From: Vanilla planifolia
Lineage: Eukaryota; Streptophyta; Magnoliopsida; Asparagales; Orchidaceae
Length of the DNA stretch: 64,000 nt
NCBI GenBank assembly: GCA_023846275.1
Contig: CM043871.1
Location: forward strand, 33,200,578-33,264,577
Direction of reading: 5' to 3'
Shown here: one piece after another, positions 38,268 through 50,880 of the stretch
Numbering within the stretch: the first letter of the stretch is position 1
Layout of the letters: each line of letters starts with the position of its first letter
Notes under the pieces: model-generated
Told to the model about the DNA's origin: nothing
The model's input: only the letters and a program-made list of their open reading frames with translations
Databases searched by the model: none
Translations under genes and position numbers: made by a program

Positions 38268-39140
38268 GATTTGCGCTATTAATCTCTCGAGCCTCTGTGG
38301 GGCTGGCTCCCCCCTTCCTTGACCGGGATTTCACCACCCGGTCGGGTTGACTTGACCATGCACTGTTCATTGACCGTTGATCGTCGCTGTAATTTGACCT
38401 AGCCGAGCTCCTCTCTGCGGGCTTTGCTTAGCCAAGCACTGTTCATTTGACCGTTGACCACCGCTGTAGCTTGACCTCGCCATGCTCCTCTCGGCGGGCT
38501 TTGGGCGGTCTTGGCTCGCCCCTTTTTGGGTCAACCAAATCTCTTTTTTTTTTTTTAATTTCTAAAAGACCTGGACGGGCTAATTGCGTGACGGGTCGGC
38601 CCGCCCAGTGCTACAGTGAATTTTCCCGAGACTTAAGTTGTTTTAAGGTTGATTAGAAGAATTTTTGTGCTAAAATTTTAAATATAAGTGTACCAAAATA
38701 ATTTTATATTAAAATAGTATTATAAGTTTTCTAAATAACTATAAAAAGAGATTTATGAAAAATAATTCCTAAATAATTTTAAAAAATCAAATACCAATGT
38801 CTATACTTCTAGTCAATAAAGCTTGGCCCAAAAATCAAAATTCAATAATTATTAATCTTATAACATTTTTAAATATTAATACTACTAGTGTGCCTCATAA
38901 TCTAAAAAATTAGATATCTCAATTTCAAGAAAAATTAATAAAAACTCAAATATGAAAATTCTAGTACATGTCTCAAATTTCCTTAAAGTATGCCATGACT
39001 TCAAGGTCCTTAGAGACCACTATTTTAGACATGTGAAATACATGGCTTGATTTAATTAAATATTAACAATTTTACTTAAAATCAAGCCTAAATAAAATAT
39101 AAACATTTATGCTTTACTCATCAAACACAAGGGTGTAACA
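38268..39140 (-). mobile_element. Probable solo LTR inserted into the Gypsy mosaic
   Basis: The homology between P blocks (around 32170 in copy A) is interrupted here by 873 bp. On the minus strand the insert starts TGTTACACCC, a common LTR start, and ends GCGCAAATCC. Flanks are TAAGG (38263-38267) and AAAGG (39141-39145), a near-perfect 5-bp target duplication. The part at 38280-38630 is very G+C-rich and the rest AT-rich. Confidence 0.6.
38362..38514. repeat. Two tandem 76-bp G+C-rich units in the solo LTR
   Basis: 'actgttcattgaccgttga' at 38362 and 'actgttcatttgaccgttga' at 38438 start two units that both continue with 'tgacct.gcc..gctcctctc' and 'gcgggcttt'. Confidence 0.9.
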
Positions 39141-39229
39141 AAAGGTCAATGCAATTCTGTACCAGTCAGAGAGCGTTTAAGCAGGTCGATGTGATGGACT
39201 TTAACTTTGATAATAATCCTTGAGATTAC

Positions 39230-40690
39230 TATAGCACTTTCATACGATTTGCCAAGAGGAGGTATGTCTTTGGTCTCGAATGATAATAAAATCGATGGTT
39301 CTTACTAACTTGTCACACTAGCGATCATGGTTTGTCTAAGTGATCTTATGGTGGAATTTTTTGGAGTAAAACTACCTCCATCTTATGATGACATAGACAA
39401 TTCTAACTTGAGCATTGCCTTTGTCTTTTAGTGCTACTTAAAGAGTCTAGTCTTCCTTTTGAGTTAGAGGTTTGTTAATGGCACTTGGCTCTGTAAATTT
39501 ATCAAAAGCAAAATTAGGTTTAGAGGTAGCCTTCATTCAATAATCTTTTAATTAAGGCTTTGAGAATATTGCATTAAGAAGTTATGTGGTCATGGTTCTC
39601 ATAATATTTGTTAACTTCGTTGTATCTCGATTATTCCCCGAGAGCAATCTCAACTTGTGATACTATCTATTTTTTTTAATAGTTACCAAAATTTCTTTTG
39701 AGAGTGCACTTAAAGGAGTTCTTAAATACTGAGATTGATATCCTTATGGATGACAGTCCTATGGAGCCTTTTAAAGATAATCTTTGTTATCTTGAGACCT
39801 TTTTTGTCCTTGATCGAGGGGCTTTGGAGACAACAAATCCCTTCCTTCCAATCTCTAGAGCCAAGAAAATTCTTCTTCTTTGATTAAATAAATGGCTCTA
39901 TTGAAGATTTCTTATATAGATCTTGAATGACACCTTACTAGTGTTTTTAGAAATCTCTTAATTAAAGAGACTTGATGAGAGTTACACGAGTAAATCGGGA
40001 GTCCTCATGAGAATATTCTTTGAAGCACTAGAGGAAAGCTCGATACTATCTTAGTTTGAGGAGAAATTAAAAAAGTTTTTTAGACCTAATATAGTTGATA
40101 AAAAATGATAGAAATAGCCTTTTGAACTAGTTAAATAAAAAAATCAATCTATGAGACAATTTCAAAAACTATTATGAGGCTATATTTTTAAGATATGTAG
40201 AGAAAATTTTGCATTGGTTGCACCTAATCATGACATTTAAAAAGGTAATTATCTCAAACTCCCTTAAAAACATAAATATCTGAATTATCATAATAGAAGG
40301 TGGAGTTGAACAATTAAAATTTTGGAAGAAGAGGTTTTAAAGGATATCTTTGATAAAAAGAGAAACTTTCTTGATTATATTTAGGTAATACCCATATTAC
40401 CAAAACAAATGAAGGTCATCATTAGAGGAACAAGGATGTTCTTAAGGTGAATAAAACACAAGTTCTTGTGACTTTTTAGGGTCAAGTCAAGGATAGAAGA
40501 GGGTGTCAATAGGGTTTGAGCTATGGGGATCATAAGACATAGATAGGATGATTTGATGTTATTGTGAATGAGTGTATGTTGAAAGGTTGTTGAAAGTTAG
40601 TATAATGTAATTAGTTTTGGGTGTAGTGAGTAAGGTATCAAGTGGCTCTTTATTGAAAGGAGAGATATTGAATATTTTTGATATTTTTGC
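39230..40690 (-). pseudogene. Gypsy gag remnant, second copy
   Basis: Homologous over its length to 34860-36350. On the minus strand it reads KYYENHDHIT...LIKRLLNEG, the pattern of the Gypsy gag C-terminal segment. Stops are frequent. A P block follows directly at 40690, which in this orientation is the LTR-like sequence upstream of gag. Confidence 0.65.
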
Positions 40691-41689
40691 CCTCAGTAAG
40701 GTGGCCAAATTTACTATAATTTGCTCTTCTATTTGAGATAGTCCATCATTGTTTAAGACATCATGGCTATGTCAAACACAAAGGCAATGAGGTTGACATT
40801 GTGGCGGCATAGTTAGGTGCGTCAACGGTGCACCTAGGGTGCAGTTGAGAGTGGAAGCTGCTCGACAAGGCCTGAAAGGCATGCATGGATATGCACGAGG
40901 GTGCACAGCTGGTGTAGTCAAATGCTATGAGTGCTTCATGGGTAAGCATAGGTTGGAAGGCATGACAAAAGTCGACGCAGGTTGAGGCGGTTGGTGTGAG
41001 TCAAAGAATGTATGAGTGAGTCGACACGAGTCAGCATGATCGATTGTGGTTGGAGTGGGTTGGCATGTGTTAGCTTAGGTCCACACATGTTAGATTGGGT
41101 TAGCTTCTGAGCTCTTCTTGAACAACGCTAACATATTTTAAAAAGTTGTGACCATGTAGAGTGTTCCAAAAAAAACTTAAAAATGGGTTCGATCAGGTGC
41201 ATTTGGCCCTTGGGACGACAATAATAGAGCTCTTAAGAAGAAAATAAAATAAAAAAAGGAGCGAAGGGTGGGTTCGAGGGCTCAAGAAGTGACAAAGGCA
41301 TTGAGATCACTTTCAGTGGTGGAGGGGAGAAAACAACAATGGCTCTCGAGAAAAGGGAGGAGAACTCAAGTGTGATGGTTGTGAGGTTTTCAAACCTCAA
41401 TTGGGTGTGAGTCAACCTACAAATGATCTCTAATAGTGAGGTGAAGGATTTCAAGCCTAGGAAAAGGTGACTTTTGAATGATCTTTTAAAGAGGATGCCT
41501 TCAATGGAGAAACACTAGCTTTCTTGTAGTGGTGCTCGACAAATCAACATTGGGTACCTACTTCCCCACCTTTACCCTAGTGTGGTAATGTTTGGTAGGG
41601 AATCCAACGAAATGTAGTAGATTTTTTTTAATTTAATCTCTACCTCTCGAATGATTAGAGAGAAATTAATTTTAGATCCACATGATTTA

Positions 41690-42690
41690 ATAACACCAAA
41701 TTAAATAACAACTAATGATATTTGAATTTTATTAATTATGTCAAGTTTAAATTAAATTATGTATAAAATTAGATCTAATAATGAACACTATATAATAATC
41801 TTTTTCTTATGATTGACATGTTATTAAAAAATATACATAAAATGTGAGAATGTTTGTTGTTATTTAACTAAGATATCAACTATAAAATTAAAATCACTAA
41901 ATCCAAATTTTGAATCATGAATATATTTTGTTGATTGAATAAATATTTAATTTAATTTCTTAAATTTTATTTTAAAAGCCCTTAATTTAATAAATTTAAT
42001 CATTCACATAAATAATTAAAAAATATTCATATACCTAGTGATCATACTGATATAATTCAACATATAAAACTATATTCTATAATTTAAATTAGCATTAAAC
42101 TAATTTAGTTCAACCAAGATCATAACTAGGCAAGAAATCACTTAATTGATATGAAGTGAATTAACACAAATGTGCATATATGAACTCTTAAAATAAACAC
42201 CTACCATAATCATCAAGGTGCTAAAATGACGATCTTAGAGGATCCCCAAACCTAAAACTCATGTAATCCTTAGAGGATTTGTTTTATTATTTCTCATTGT
42301 TGAAACACTTAGATCATCTTTAAAGTTCTTACTCAAACATTAATCTTCTATAAATAACAGCAATCACCAATATTATATATCTACAACAAGATATAGCAAT
42401 GACTTGAGAAAAGTAAAAACATTAAAAAATATATATTTAAATAATTTGTTATCATCTAATTCAAAATATGATCAAATTAACAAGGTTCACCTACCAAAAA
42501 CATCCACCCAAAACTAAAAATAATTCAATTAACTATTATCAACATGAGATGTTAAAAATAAAGTAATTATATAGATCAAATTATCATGAATTTTAAGAAT
42601 AAATATAAATTAAGAATATAATAATTATATAACAAAAAAATTTATTAAATTTATATAAATAAGATTACATAAGATCTATCATAAAGATGA
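41690..42690. other. AT-rich intergenic region, nothing recognised
   Basis: Very AT-rich, without open frames of interest and without detectable repeat of the neighbouring elements. Confidence 0.7.
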
Positions 42691-43215
42691 AAATATAACA
42701 TACTACAATGTTATGAGAACAAATAATGATTTAATTCAAACAAACAAAAAAAATGAAAATATAAAATAATACAATATTAGAATAATAGATTACAACAACT
42801 TAATATTTTAAAAAAACAAAATCTTAACCATCTCTCCTTTCCTAATCCATCCTTCCCTTCCTAACATTTTACAATATTACAAGAAAAGATTACAATAATA
42901 TAACATTCTCTCCCTCTCTAACATACCACAATGTTAAAAGAACAAATCACAACAATCTTACCATCCCTCCCTTTCTCTCTCTAACATTAAATAACGTGAA
43001 AAGAACAAATTTCAATAATCTAGCATTCCCCCTCTTCCTAATACAGCAATGTTAAACAAGAAAATCACAACAATCTTAGTTTACTTCCCTCTATTTATAA
43101 AAATCTAACATTCCCTCACTCCCTCTTCCTCCCTCACATAATACAATGTTAAAACATTTATTTTAATGTTCGAACATATTACAACAATCTAATATTCTTT
43201 CTCTCTCTAATTGTC
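42690..43215. repeat. Degenerate tandem repeat of about 60-75 bp with pyrimidine-rich half
   Basis: Copies of 'acaatgttaaaagaacaaatcacaacaatct' alternate with 'aacattccctccctctctaaca'. They occur at about 42700, 42770, 42870, 42925, 42990, 43045 and 43145. The lower half of each unit is almost pure C/T. It lies 470 bp beyond the 3' end of the DUF4602 gene. Confidence 0.75.
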
Positions 43216-43684
43216 CTACCATCACCCCTTCCTCTTTAGCCAAGCAAACCACAATTCACTTCTCTTTCTCTTTCTTGCTCTTCCTCCATCATTACTAGCC
43301 ATGCAAGCTGCCTTTACGAGTGCTTATGACTCCTGTGCTCCATGTGATGTGTAACGAATGAGGCCAAACGAGAAAGGGTAAGGTTAAAACAAAGCTTCAA
43401 CTCCAACTTTATCTAAGAGACCTCTGATGCTTAAACTGGAACAATATTTCCTCGACTTAAACCAACTTGGTTTTGTTCTACTTGAGCTAACAAAGCTTAA
43501 AACTCTGTAAAACAAAGGCTCAAGTAGCTCAAATAAGCCCACACAAAGTTCATCAAGGGCTAAAAAATCATAAAAATAATATAACATGAGGCATATTGAA
43601 CATTTCCAAAGATAAAAGCAACTGTATAACACTAAGAAATTAATGCAGCTATTAGTTGAGGTAAAAGACTTATGGAATGTCTTC

Positions 43685-43942
43685 TTAACGTTTCTTTCTC
43701 CTTTCCTTGTTCTTCCCATTTCTTTTTCCCTTTCCCTTTCCCTTTCCTTGCTTCTTGTGCTTCCCAAATCTCTTGCTTGGGCGGTGCTCCTCTGCAGTGC
43801 GACGGCATTCAAGCAGATGCTTTACATTCAGCACACCCTTGCTGAAGTAGCCTTCAGATGACTTGAGCACGTTGTCTTCAGGTCGGCGCTTCGCAGGTTT
43901 TCTGCTACTTTCATGATTGCAAAATATTCCAAGAAGCTTTTC
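43685..43942 (-). CDS. DUF4602 gene, last exon
   Basis: 86 codons including the stop. It begins EKLLGIFCNHESSRKPAKRR, continues with NVLKSSEGYFSKGVLNVKHL, and ends in a basic tail of alternating Gly and Lys. The acceptor is GTGTTCAG. An overlapping frame at 43384-43812 on the same strand is a shadow. Confidence 0.87.
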   Translation of the reverse strand, partial: EKLLGIFCNHESSRKPAKRRPEDNVLKSSEGYFSKGVLNVKHLLECRRTAEEHRPSKRFGKHKKQGKGKGKGKRNGKNKERRKKR

Positions 43943-46900
43943 CTGAACACACCAAAGGTAGTGTTTCACGTCAAGCAGAGAAACAAGTTACAAAAACGAC
44001 ATTTGACACACAAGTTTTTGAAAATGAAAATTTATGCAAAGTTTTAATGAAAAATGTTAGTTTAGATTTTGATACTCATGAGTTTAAAAAAGAAAAAAAA
44101 ATTTGAAAAAGTTGATTTGATTATGATAACCAAAGGACTTATGTCATCATCATCACCTCATTAATCTTCTTTTGCTCCCTCTTGAGCTTGTTTTTCATCA
44201 TTGGTTTTGCCACACTTAGTGGAATTCTGTGACTTTTGGTAGGCTGATATGTAAGGAAACATAAAGCAAATTAAAAATTGGGTAGTCCAAATGATAGTAT
44301 TGTTATGCAAACAGCTGAGCTTAAAGGGACTGCACCTTCCCACCCAAAGCAACCACGCCCTTGTTTTCCAGCTTCTTCCTCTCCTTCCAGGTCATGGTTG
44401 AGGAACCTAAATTAAGACATTAAAATAAATAGAAAGACAAAAGAGAAATGTTGTAATTTTTAAGTGTCATTGAAAGGTTATATATTTAATAGCTTGCCAT
44501 CAAAAAAATATTTATTTTGAAAATAACTTTTTAGTTAGAAAATAAATAACATTAAAAAATAATTGAATGTTATGTTGTAAAGATCAAAAAAATCTTTAGA
44601 AATTTAAAAATTAGAATTCATTAATTATTTGGCACGGTTTAAAAACCAAACACTTTTGTAACCCAAAGTGCTTAGTTTTAATTAATGTCAAACTAATTCT
44701 AACATTAATTCCTCGAAGGTGCACTTGCAGGTTGTTGCTTTAATGGCTGCCTGTAATTGAAACGACAGCTCTAACTTTGCAGAAGAGTTCATGACAAATT
44801 TACATGCATATGGACTTTTCTTGTTTATAAAGAGACCTATTCCGGATTCAAGAAGAAGCAGGAAGAGATTTCATCTCTTGAGGAATCAACTTCTCCTTTC
44901 CCAGGGTTCTCTCAAAGTCGATTTTTTAATTTCCTTAATTAAAAAAATACATAACTATAGGTGCAAGCAATCCTTGTTACCTAATATAATATGCATATGT
45001 ATTATGTTTGTATATCTATATAAACAACAAAATACAAGCAGTACCAAGATTGATATCAGCTCAAAATTGTTGAAAAGATCTCACAAATCCCATAATTAAA
45101 GAGATATGGAATCAGTCTTGTTGATTTTGAAAAGATTTTTCAAATTCCATTATTAAAACAAGATGTTGATTCTCAAATTATCCCACAATTGAAAAAGTTT
45201 TTTTTTCTTATTTCTATTGCTTTCTTTTTGTGTAGGATTGAATTATTAGGTTTTAAATAACATATTATGTTTCCTTTCCTTATTTTAAAATCATTAATAT
45301 ATATTATAACCAATAGGTCTTCAATAAAAGTATCTTAGAGTTTCTTTTTAAAAATTCTGATTTCTTGATATCATAGCCCTAAATTCATCCCCAAGTCTTC
45401 TCCATCGACTCAACAGTCATCGCCAAGCACTTGGTTTCACATTCATAAGCATTACTTCTAATCATAAAAGGCCAATCTTGTTTAGATGACATCTTTGATA
45501 GACAAATCCTTCAGCACTATGTCAATTTGCCATGCTATTCTTACTAAATGCAGAGGGAACATTTCACTACGGATCACCCAACACAAATTGAATAGGGCCG
45601 AACTTCCGTGAATGGCTTCAATCTATTTCTCACATTATTTATAGTAATTGGCAAGATGGGTATCTTATGAGCGAGATTTATCCACCAAACATCAGTGACA
45701 CCAATTTTAGAACTTGTGAGGTAAGAATTCAATCACCATGAGATAGTTGATTAATTAGACGGAACTTGCTATCGGTTGCAATTGTTATACAAGACAACTC
45801 GTGACATATAGCACGCGGTTCAAGATATATATTCAGATATTGAAAACAATTTCAATGTTTTGAAATTGACCCCATTATTTATAACACATGATAAGGGACC
45901 AAAAATGTCATCAAGCATTTTAACACGTTGACAAAACCCTGTCAAGAGATGGATTTGTTTTATACAATTCAGTGAAAGTGTCCAAATGATTGGGACATTC
46001 TATAACAAGATGCTTGAGAAGGATCCAAGTCTTCAACTTTCTCTAAGGCTTAAATAAAGAATTAGAACGGGAGAGAAAAAAATACTTAGAACTAAACCTC
46101 TACCATCAATTCATGAAGTATTTGCAAAATCACATCTTGAGAAAGTCAAAAAAAAAGGGTGATGCTTAATTCTCCGTGAGACTCCACTAGCGATGACAGC
46201 TCTTAGAACTCTGTTCTTACCTTAGAACGCAGCAGCATTGGGTCCTCACAAAATCAGAAGACCAAATATAACAAGTCCAGGTGTGAACACCACAAAGGCC
46301 AAATCACAAAAAGACATGTTATCGAATTCACGGGTATCAACCATTTGGAGGCCTTAAATTTAGAGAAAGAATAGCTCTTCAACAAACGTTGTTGAGATTG
46401 TGGCTGAACAGAAAAACCCAAACATTGTGCCCAACACATCAAAATAGATGGAAGCCCTACGAAACTTTATGATTTCCCAAAAACCTTAGTTTGAGTCTAC
46501 CTCTATACCAACAGGCATGGTAGCGCAACAAGGTTATAAACACATGATAGTGTACAAGGCATCTTACTATAGCCTCAAGCTAGGCATACGATCATTTCCT
46601 CTTAGTATGCCCACTTGGTTAATATCTATCAAAGGTGAACATCTTTCAAGCAAAAGTTCTAATGTCTACAAATGCACCTGTTTATCTATTCATCTACTCG
46701 GTATGCCTCAAAGGTTAAAACTTATGATTCCTGATTAGGTAATGGAAGTTTATACCTATGTTTCTTAATATAATAAAAGGTAGACATGAGTTAGCATAAG
46801 AGAATGAATTATGATATTTTAATCCAATTTATTGAATTATATTCTCCAAGGTTATATTAAGTAATATATATTTTATATAATAGATGACAAACTAATATGT

Positions 46901-49487
46901 ATTATAAAGAATCTATGCAAACTTGGTGACACATTCTTTAATAAGAACTTTTTCATCTAAAATAGTAATTAAATACATGCTATCCCAAAGAAAACATAGA
47001 CCCAACCAAATAGATACAGAAAAATAGGGTAAAATACCTTAGATTGTAATTTGAATGTCTACCGCTTAATAAGAGAAACGATTGCCCAATTAAATAACAA
47101 TAGATTGTTGATTTCACATATTTACATAAACAAACAACTTTGCTTTTGGTCCCCTTCAAGCATTTGTTGTATGCATGAGTTTACTATCTTGACCAACTTC
47201 AAGTTCTTCATAACTATTCTAGCATTTCTTAGATGCACTCAACCTTTTATTTTGTAGAACCATTGATTCACCTCGGCATTCTCTTTTCTACGTCAGTATT
47301 ATAATACAATATTTGTAATATGGTGCAAAGCATATTAACATTTTTTACCATAGAGCACTATATAACCCATAATTAATATTAGCAATGTGAATCTGATGAT
47401 GTTACTTTTATGCTTTATCAATTACTAACTCTCATAATCATACAACCTAAATCCATTGTCATGGTCTCATTCTACATTTTAAGCCTTTTCATTCGTCTAT
47501 TGATAAATAGAATCGTACGAATTCTTTTTTCTCCAAAGCATATTAAAATTGATGCTTACCATGCAAAAACCACCATCTAAGGACCTTATCCTTGATTAGA
47601 ACCTTTAGAATATTCTTTTTGCACTTCAATCAAACACCCACATAACCAACAAGCTACCTTAGCATTTGCCTAATAAATGTTCATTATCAACACATCCTTA
47701 TAATAAATGCATTCGTTGCATAATCAAACAAATTACCATTTAAGAGTTGAAGTACATATAACACATAGCATAGGATATGCACATTTTCACTTTAATTAGA
47801 CCTCTTTGATTCTATTTCTGAGTTGATCATTTCCTTACAAATTTGTTGGATATGCCAAATATAGCAAAATCGTACACTAGTTTGGATTACTTACCACTTT
47901 AAGATATATGCCAAACCTTAATACCCCTATTCTTACTAAGACAAACAATATATACTTCCTATGCAACTACGTAAGATGAATCCTCGTGATTGCATGTTTG
48001 TTATCCATTGAAGTTTGAAGACAAGAAAATAGTTTATTAATATTTTAATGACAAGAACAATATAAACACCTTACAATACAAAGTTCCAACAAAGATATCC
48101 CTCAACTCAAAGAGTATTCTGAAGAATAAATAAAAAAATAGACAAGGATCATCTATTCTATGCCAAATATCTCTAATAAAACTCACAAATCATTATAAAG
48201 AATCCACTTTTCATGGAATACCTTAGTAAAAGATCAATTCAAAATGACATAATAACTTCTTTCTGACACTTCTACTTTCCAAAAAGGTCTAAAAAATCAA
48301 ATTATTCATCAATAAGTGCCGTTTGAAATATTGTAAATTTTATTCTATATAGACAAACAAATTAGTCTTCAACATTAATTTTGAACTTAAGCTAAGATGC
48401 ATTGATATTTACAAAGATGGCATCAAATCTAAAAATCATCTAACCATTTCATATCCACTCTTCAATTTTTTAGATTTGCACATATAGTTTTGAAAACAAT
48501 ATTCTAAAAATGATTACTCTATAGTTCATATTGTCAAAACCATGCTAACAACCTAATGAAAAAAAACCAACCATCAAAAAGTCAGTCTAATTGACTGATA
48601 TTCTTTATCATCGTCCTTAATAATGCACTTCTTTAGACAAATCACTATTTTTATTTGGCAAACTTACATGCCTCTCTCAATCTAGCACCAACTTACTGCA
48701 TTATCTCATTATTCTTGAAATTATAATCAAATTTATAAAGTACCTTCGAATTTTGAACATGTTTGCACTTTCACAAAACTTCACCAAAGTTTGGTGAAGG
48801 CCTCCTCATCAATGATTTCCCCTACCCTGTCAAGTATCTTCAAGTGACAAGGTCAACAAGTGCACCTCCAAAAGCTCCTTAGGGTTCAGGCTTTAGATTG
48901 TCCCTGAGTGCTTCTTGGGAATGCTTCAACTTAGACACCTGCTTCTTCAACTCCACCTCCTTCTGGTCACATTTCAGCTACACTAGGGTAGCACAGCTGA
49001 GCTTCCTCAAATAACGAAGGTCTTTTTTGCTAATCCTTGGCTTATACCTTTGCAACCTTAAGTCTTAGCCAGAGGTAACATATCCATGTACCTTTTTAAA
49101 TCAGTTTATTATAATCAATACAATCTAGATGCATATAGTTATACTTGCATTTTTTATACAACTTGCTATAACATTCAAACTAAAATAGCAAGTGAAGTTA
49201 TCCCACTTACCAATAAATTTCACTACTTCAAAAAAATCTCATTTCGTCCTGTATCAACCCTTTTGTACTATAATTATTTATATGGGAAAAAATGGAATAA
49301 CATTGATGTTATATTGAAATCCCAGAATGCAACAAGAAAAATTATTACGAAAAAAAGACGGAATTTTACCCAAGCGCTCAATATCCTTCAATAACTTTGT
49401 CATGTTTGTCGCCTTATCTTCTTGGTCCAGATTTCTAGTTGATTCTCTAGATCCTACTTTGTTATACATATCTGTTATGTTTGATGA
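43685..49487 (-). CDS. DUF4602-family protein, last four coding exons; 5' end not found
   Basis: Minus-strand exons: 49487-49370, 44406-44336, 44243-44157 and 43942-43685, giving 177 residues plus TAA. The splice phases agree: the first ends with one base and the second supplies two, restoring DIERLGSSTMTWKERKKL across a 4.96-kb intron. The conserved DUF4602 run is visible: MTWKERKKLENKGVVALGGK, HRIPLSVAKPMMKNKLKRE, RRPEDNVLKSSEGYFSKGVL and a Lys/Gly/Arg-rich tail. Such tails suit nucleolar or RNA-bound proteins; the exact role is unknown to me. The first exon listed has a good acceptor (TCCTTTTCAG) and begins in phase 0, so more coding sequence should lie upstream. I could not identify it in 49.5-53 kb. 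The ATG at 44395 could otherwise start a shorter protein. Confidence 0.83.
44157..44406 (-). CDS. DUF4602 gene, two middle exons (44406-44336 and 44243-44157)
   Basis: The first encodes SSTMTWKERKKLENKG and ends GGK before GTGCAG. The second encodes PTKSHRIPLSVAKPMM and ends INE before GTGATG. A 92-bp intron separates them. The second donor GTGATG is weaker than usual. Confidence 0.84.
44407..49369 (-). other. 4.96-kb intron of the DUF4602 gene
   Basis: Donor GGTAAAA at 49369 and acceptor TTTAG at 44407. Most of it shows nothing I recognise. At 48790-49075 the minus strand has short coding-like pieces, for example KEVELKKQVSKLKHSQEAL, broken by stops, which may be a decayed coiled-coil gene or gag fragment. 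Confidence 0.65.
48790..49075 (-). pseudogene. Possible decayed coding fragment with coiled-coil character
   Basis: In shifting frames the minus strand reads KPRISKKDLRYLRKLS, then DQKEVELKKQVSKLKHSQEA and further on EIIDEEAFTKLW. Heptad-like spacing of Leu and Val is visible. It is not matched to any family and has stops, so it is not an active exon. Confidence 0.3.
49370..49487 (-). CDS. DUF4602 gene, distant upstream exon
   Basis: 39 codons plus one base, reading SSNITDMYNKVGSREST and ending MTKLLKDIERL. The acceptor TATCCTTTTCAG and donor GG/GTAAAA bracket it. It joins in frame to SSTMTWKERKK, and K-x-x-x-D-I-E-x-x just before T-W-K-E is what I remember of plant DUF4602 proteins; that memory, not a search, supports the link. 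Confidence 0.75.
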
Positions 49488-49499
49488 CTGAAAAGGATA

Positions 49500-50880
49500 C
49501 AAACATAAAGTGAGGTTACCAAGGAAAACAGATAAACGGCGATAATGTAACATTATATGCAACCAATACTAAATAGAAATAATTGCTTCAGTATATTTTG
49601 AATGATTAACACAGATTAACAAGAAAAAGGTAATAACAACAGTAAAGAAGCAGTAAGATCGAACATCACATGACCAAGTTCAATAAAATTACAGTAGAAA
49701 TTTGGTTTTAAATAACCAAATATGGAATGATAATTACCCTTTGAGTACAACTTTAATGTGTACAAACTGTGCAAGGAAAATTTGCAATATGTACTTAAGG
49801 GATCTATTTCACCTACATTCAAGTTCCAAAAATCAGGTTCATCAGACCCATCACCTTAAAAGTTTTTGATCTTCTAAAACGTTCTTGAAATAAAAATTGT
49901 CCTCATAGAATCAAAAGAAAATTTTTGAACCTATAAACTTACTAAAGAATATCTCTGTTACATTGTCAGAATAACCAATTTGTAGCTAACTACAGCCTTG
50001 GGCATGGCCGATATCCAGTGGACATAGAATGATGCTCACAATATCACAAACTAAATTTTCATCACCTGATGGGCAAAAGCATGTGCCAACTGAGCGTACC
50101 TAGGCACTAACTAAAGAAGTACAGAGAGACCATAAAAAAATTAACCAAATAAAAAATAATTGTTGTAATTTTGGCTTATTATAAGTCATAATCAAATAAA
50201 AGAATTTGAGAAATCTCATTTAAATTTGAGCCCAACCAAATAAAGAAAGGATTGTTCAAGTCCAACCATCTACTACATGACTCCTAAACAATGAATAAAA
50301 AGAAAAAAGAACTGGCCACACCCTCAAACTAAAGTCAGCAACACAAGTTCAATCCCATCATAAGTGAGGACGAACGTGTTTCTTCCATAAAAGTCAGGGT
50401 ATTTGCCTAATTTACTTGTTCAAATAATTACAATGCTCTAGCAAACTTAGGACGTACCATATCTTCAGTTCTCATGCACCATTGATTAAATGGCATAACC
50501 AAAATCGGCTAGATCACTTATATATCCTAATTGTGACCACCCAGGATCCAACAAAGATCATGGTCACACTAGTTCAACTGCTAGCTATGCAACTTAACCA
50601 TCATCTCTCTTCTCTTGTCCTCTGCTACAGCTCTCCAATCTTTCTAAAATATTCTTCTATTTGTTTATTTCTACACATGCCCATGTACTAACACCAACAC
50701 CGAATTTAAAAATTGTGCCGCCTTACATGCGTTATTTGCCAACTTCCTTGAAAACTCCTTTAAAAGGGAAATAATTGGATGGGAGATCACCAAACTACAA
50801 CACGCCTAATAAGAACCTTCTCCAAACTTTAGAAAGAAAATGACTTTTTCAAAGAAAATGCGAACAGATTTGACTCACCA
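49500..50880. other. Non-coding stretch upstream of the DUF4602 exon
   Basis: AT-rich. Some frames of 60-70 codons exist on both strands, but none has splice signals and a family pattern together. It is probably intron or intergenic sequence of the DUF4602 gene. Confidence 0.5.

Larger units (their letters stand above)
31640..41690 (-). mobile_element. Mosaic of degenerate Ty3-gypsy derivatives in minus orientation
   Basis: Three block types recur. Block P (LTR-like, containing 'aaatttcgatta..' and a tgag/tcgac-rich part) occurs at 31690-32830, 32815-33680, 37740-38267 and 40690-41690. Block Q (LTR/3' UTR-like, containing 'gaagctaatccttctt' and 'caatcccccttg') occurs at 33840-34760 and 36370-37460. 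Block G (antisense gag) occurs at 34860-36350 and 39230-40690. On the minus strand G contains the Gypsy gag knuckle-like readings KYHKHLWHTTIEC (35055-35100) and KYYENHDHIT (about 39580-39620). An integrase C-terminal end (EGPYLIKEV-like) lies at 37470-37645. No protease, RT or RNase H is readable. All frames are broken. Confidence 0.75.

Noticed and set aside
43384..43861. Minus-strand ORF of 142 codons and plus-strand ORF of 72 codons
   Set aside because: They overlap the last DUF4602 exon in wrong frames; the DUF4602 frame is the conserved one.
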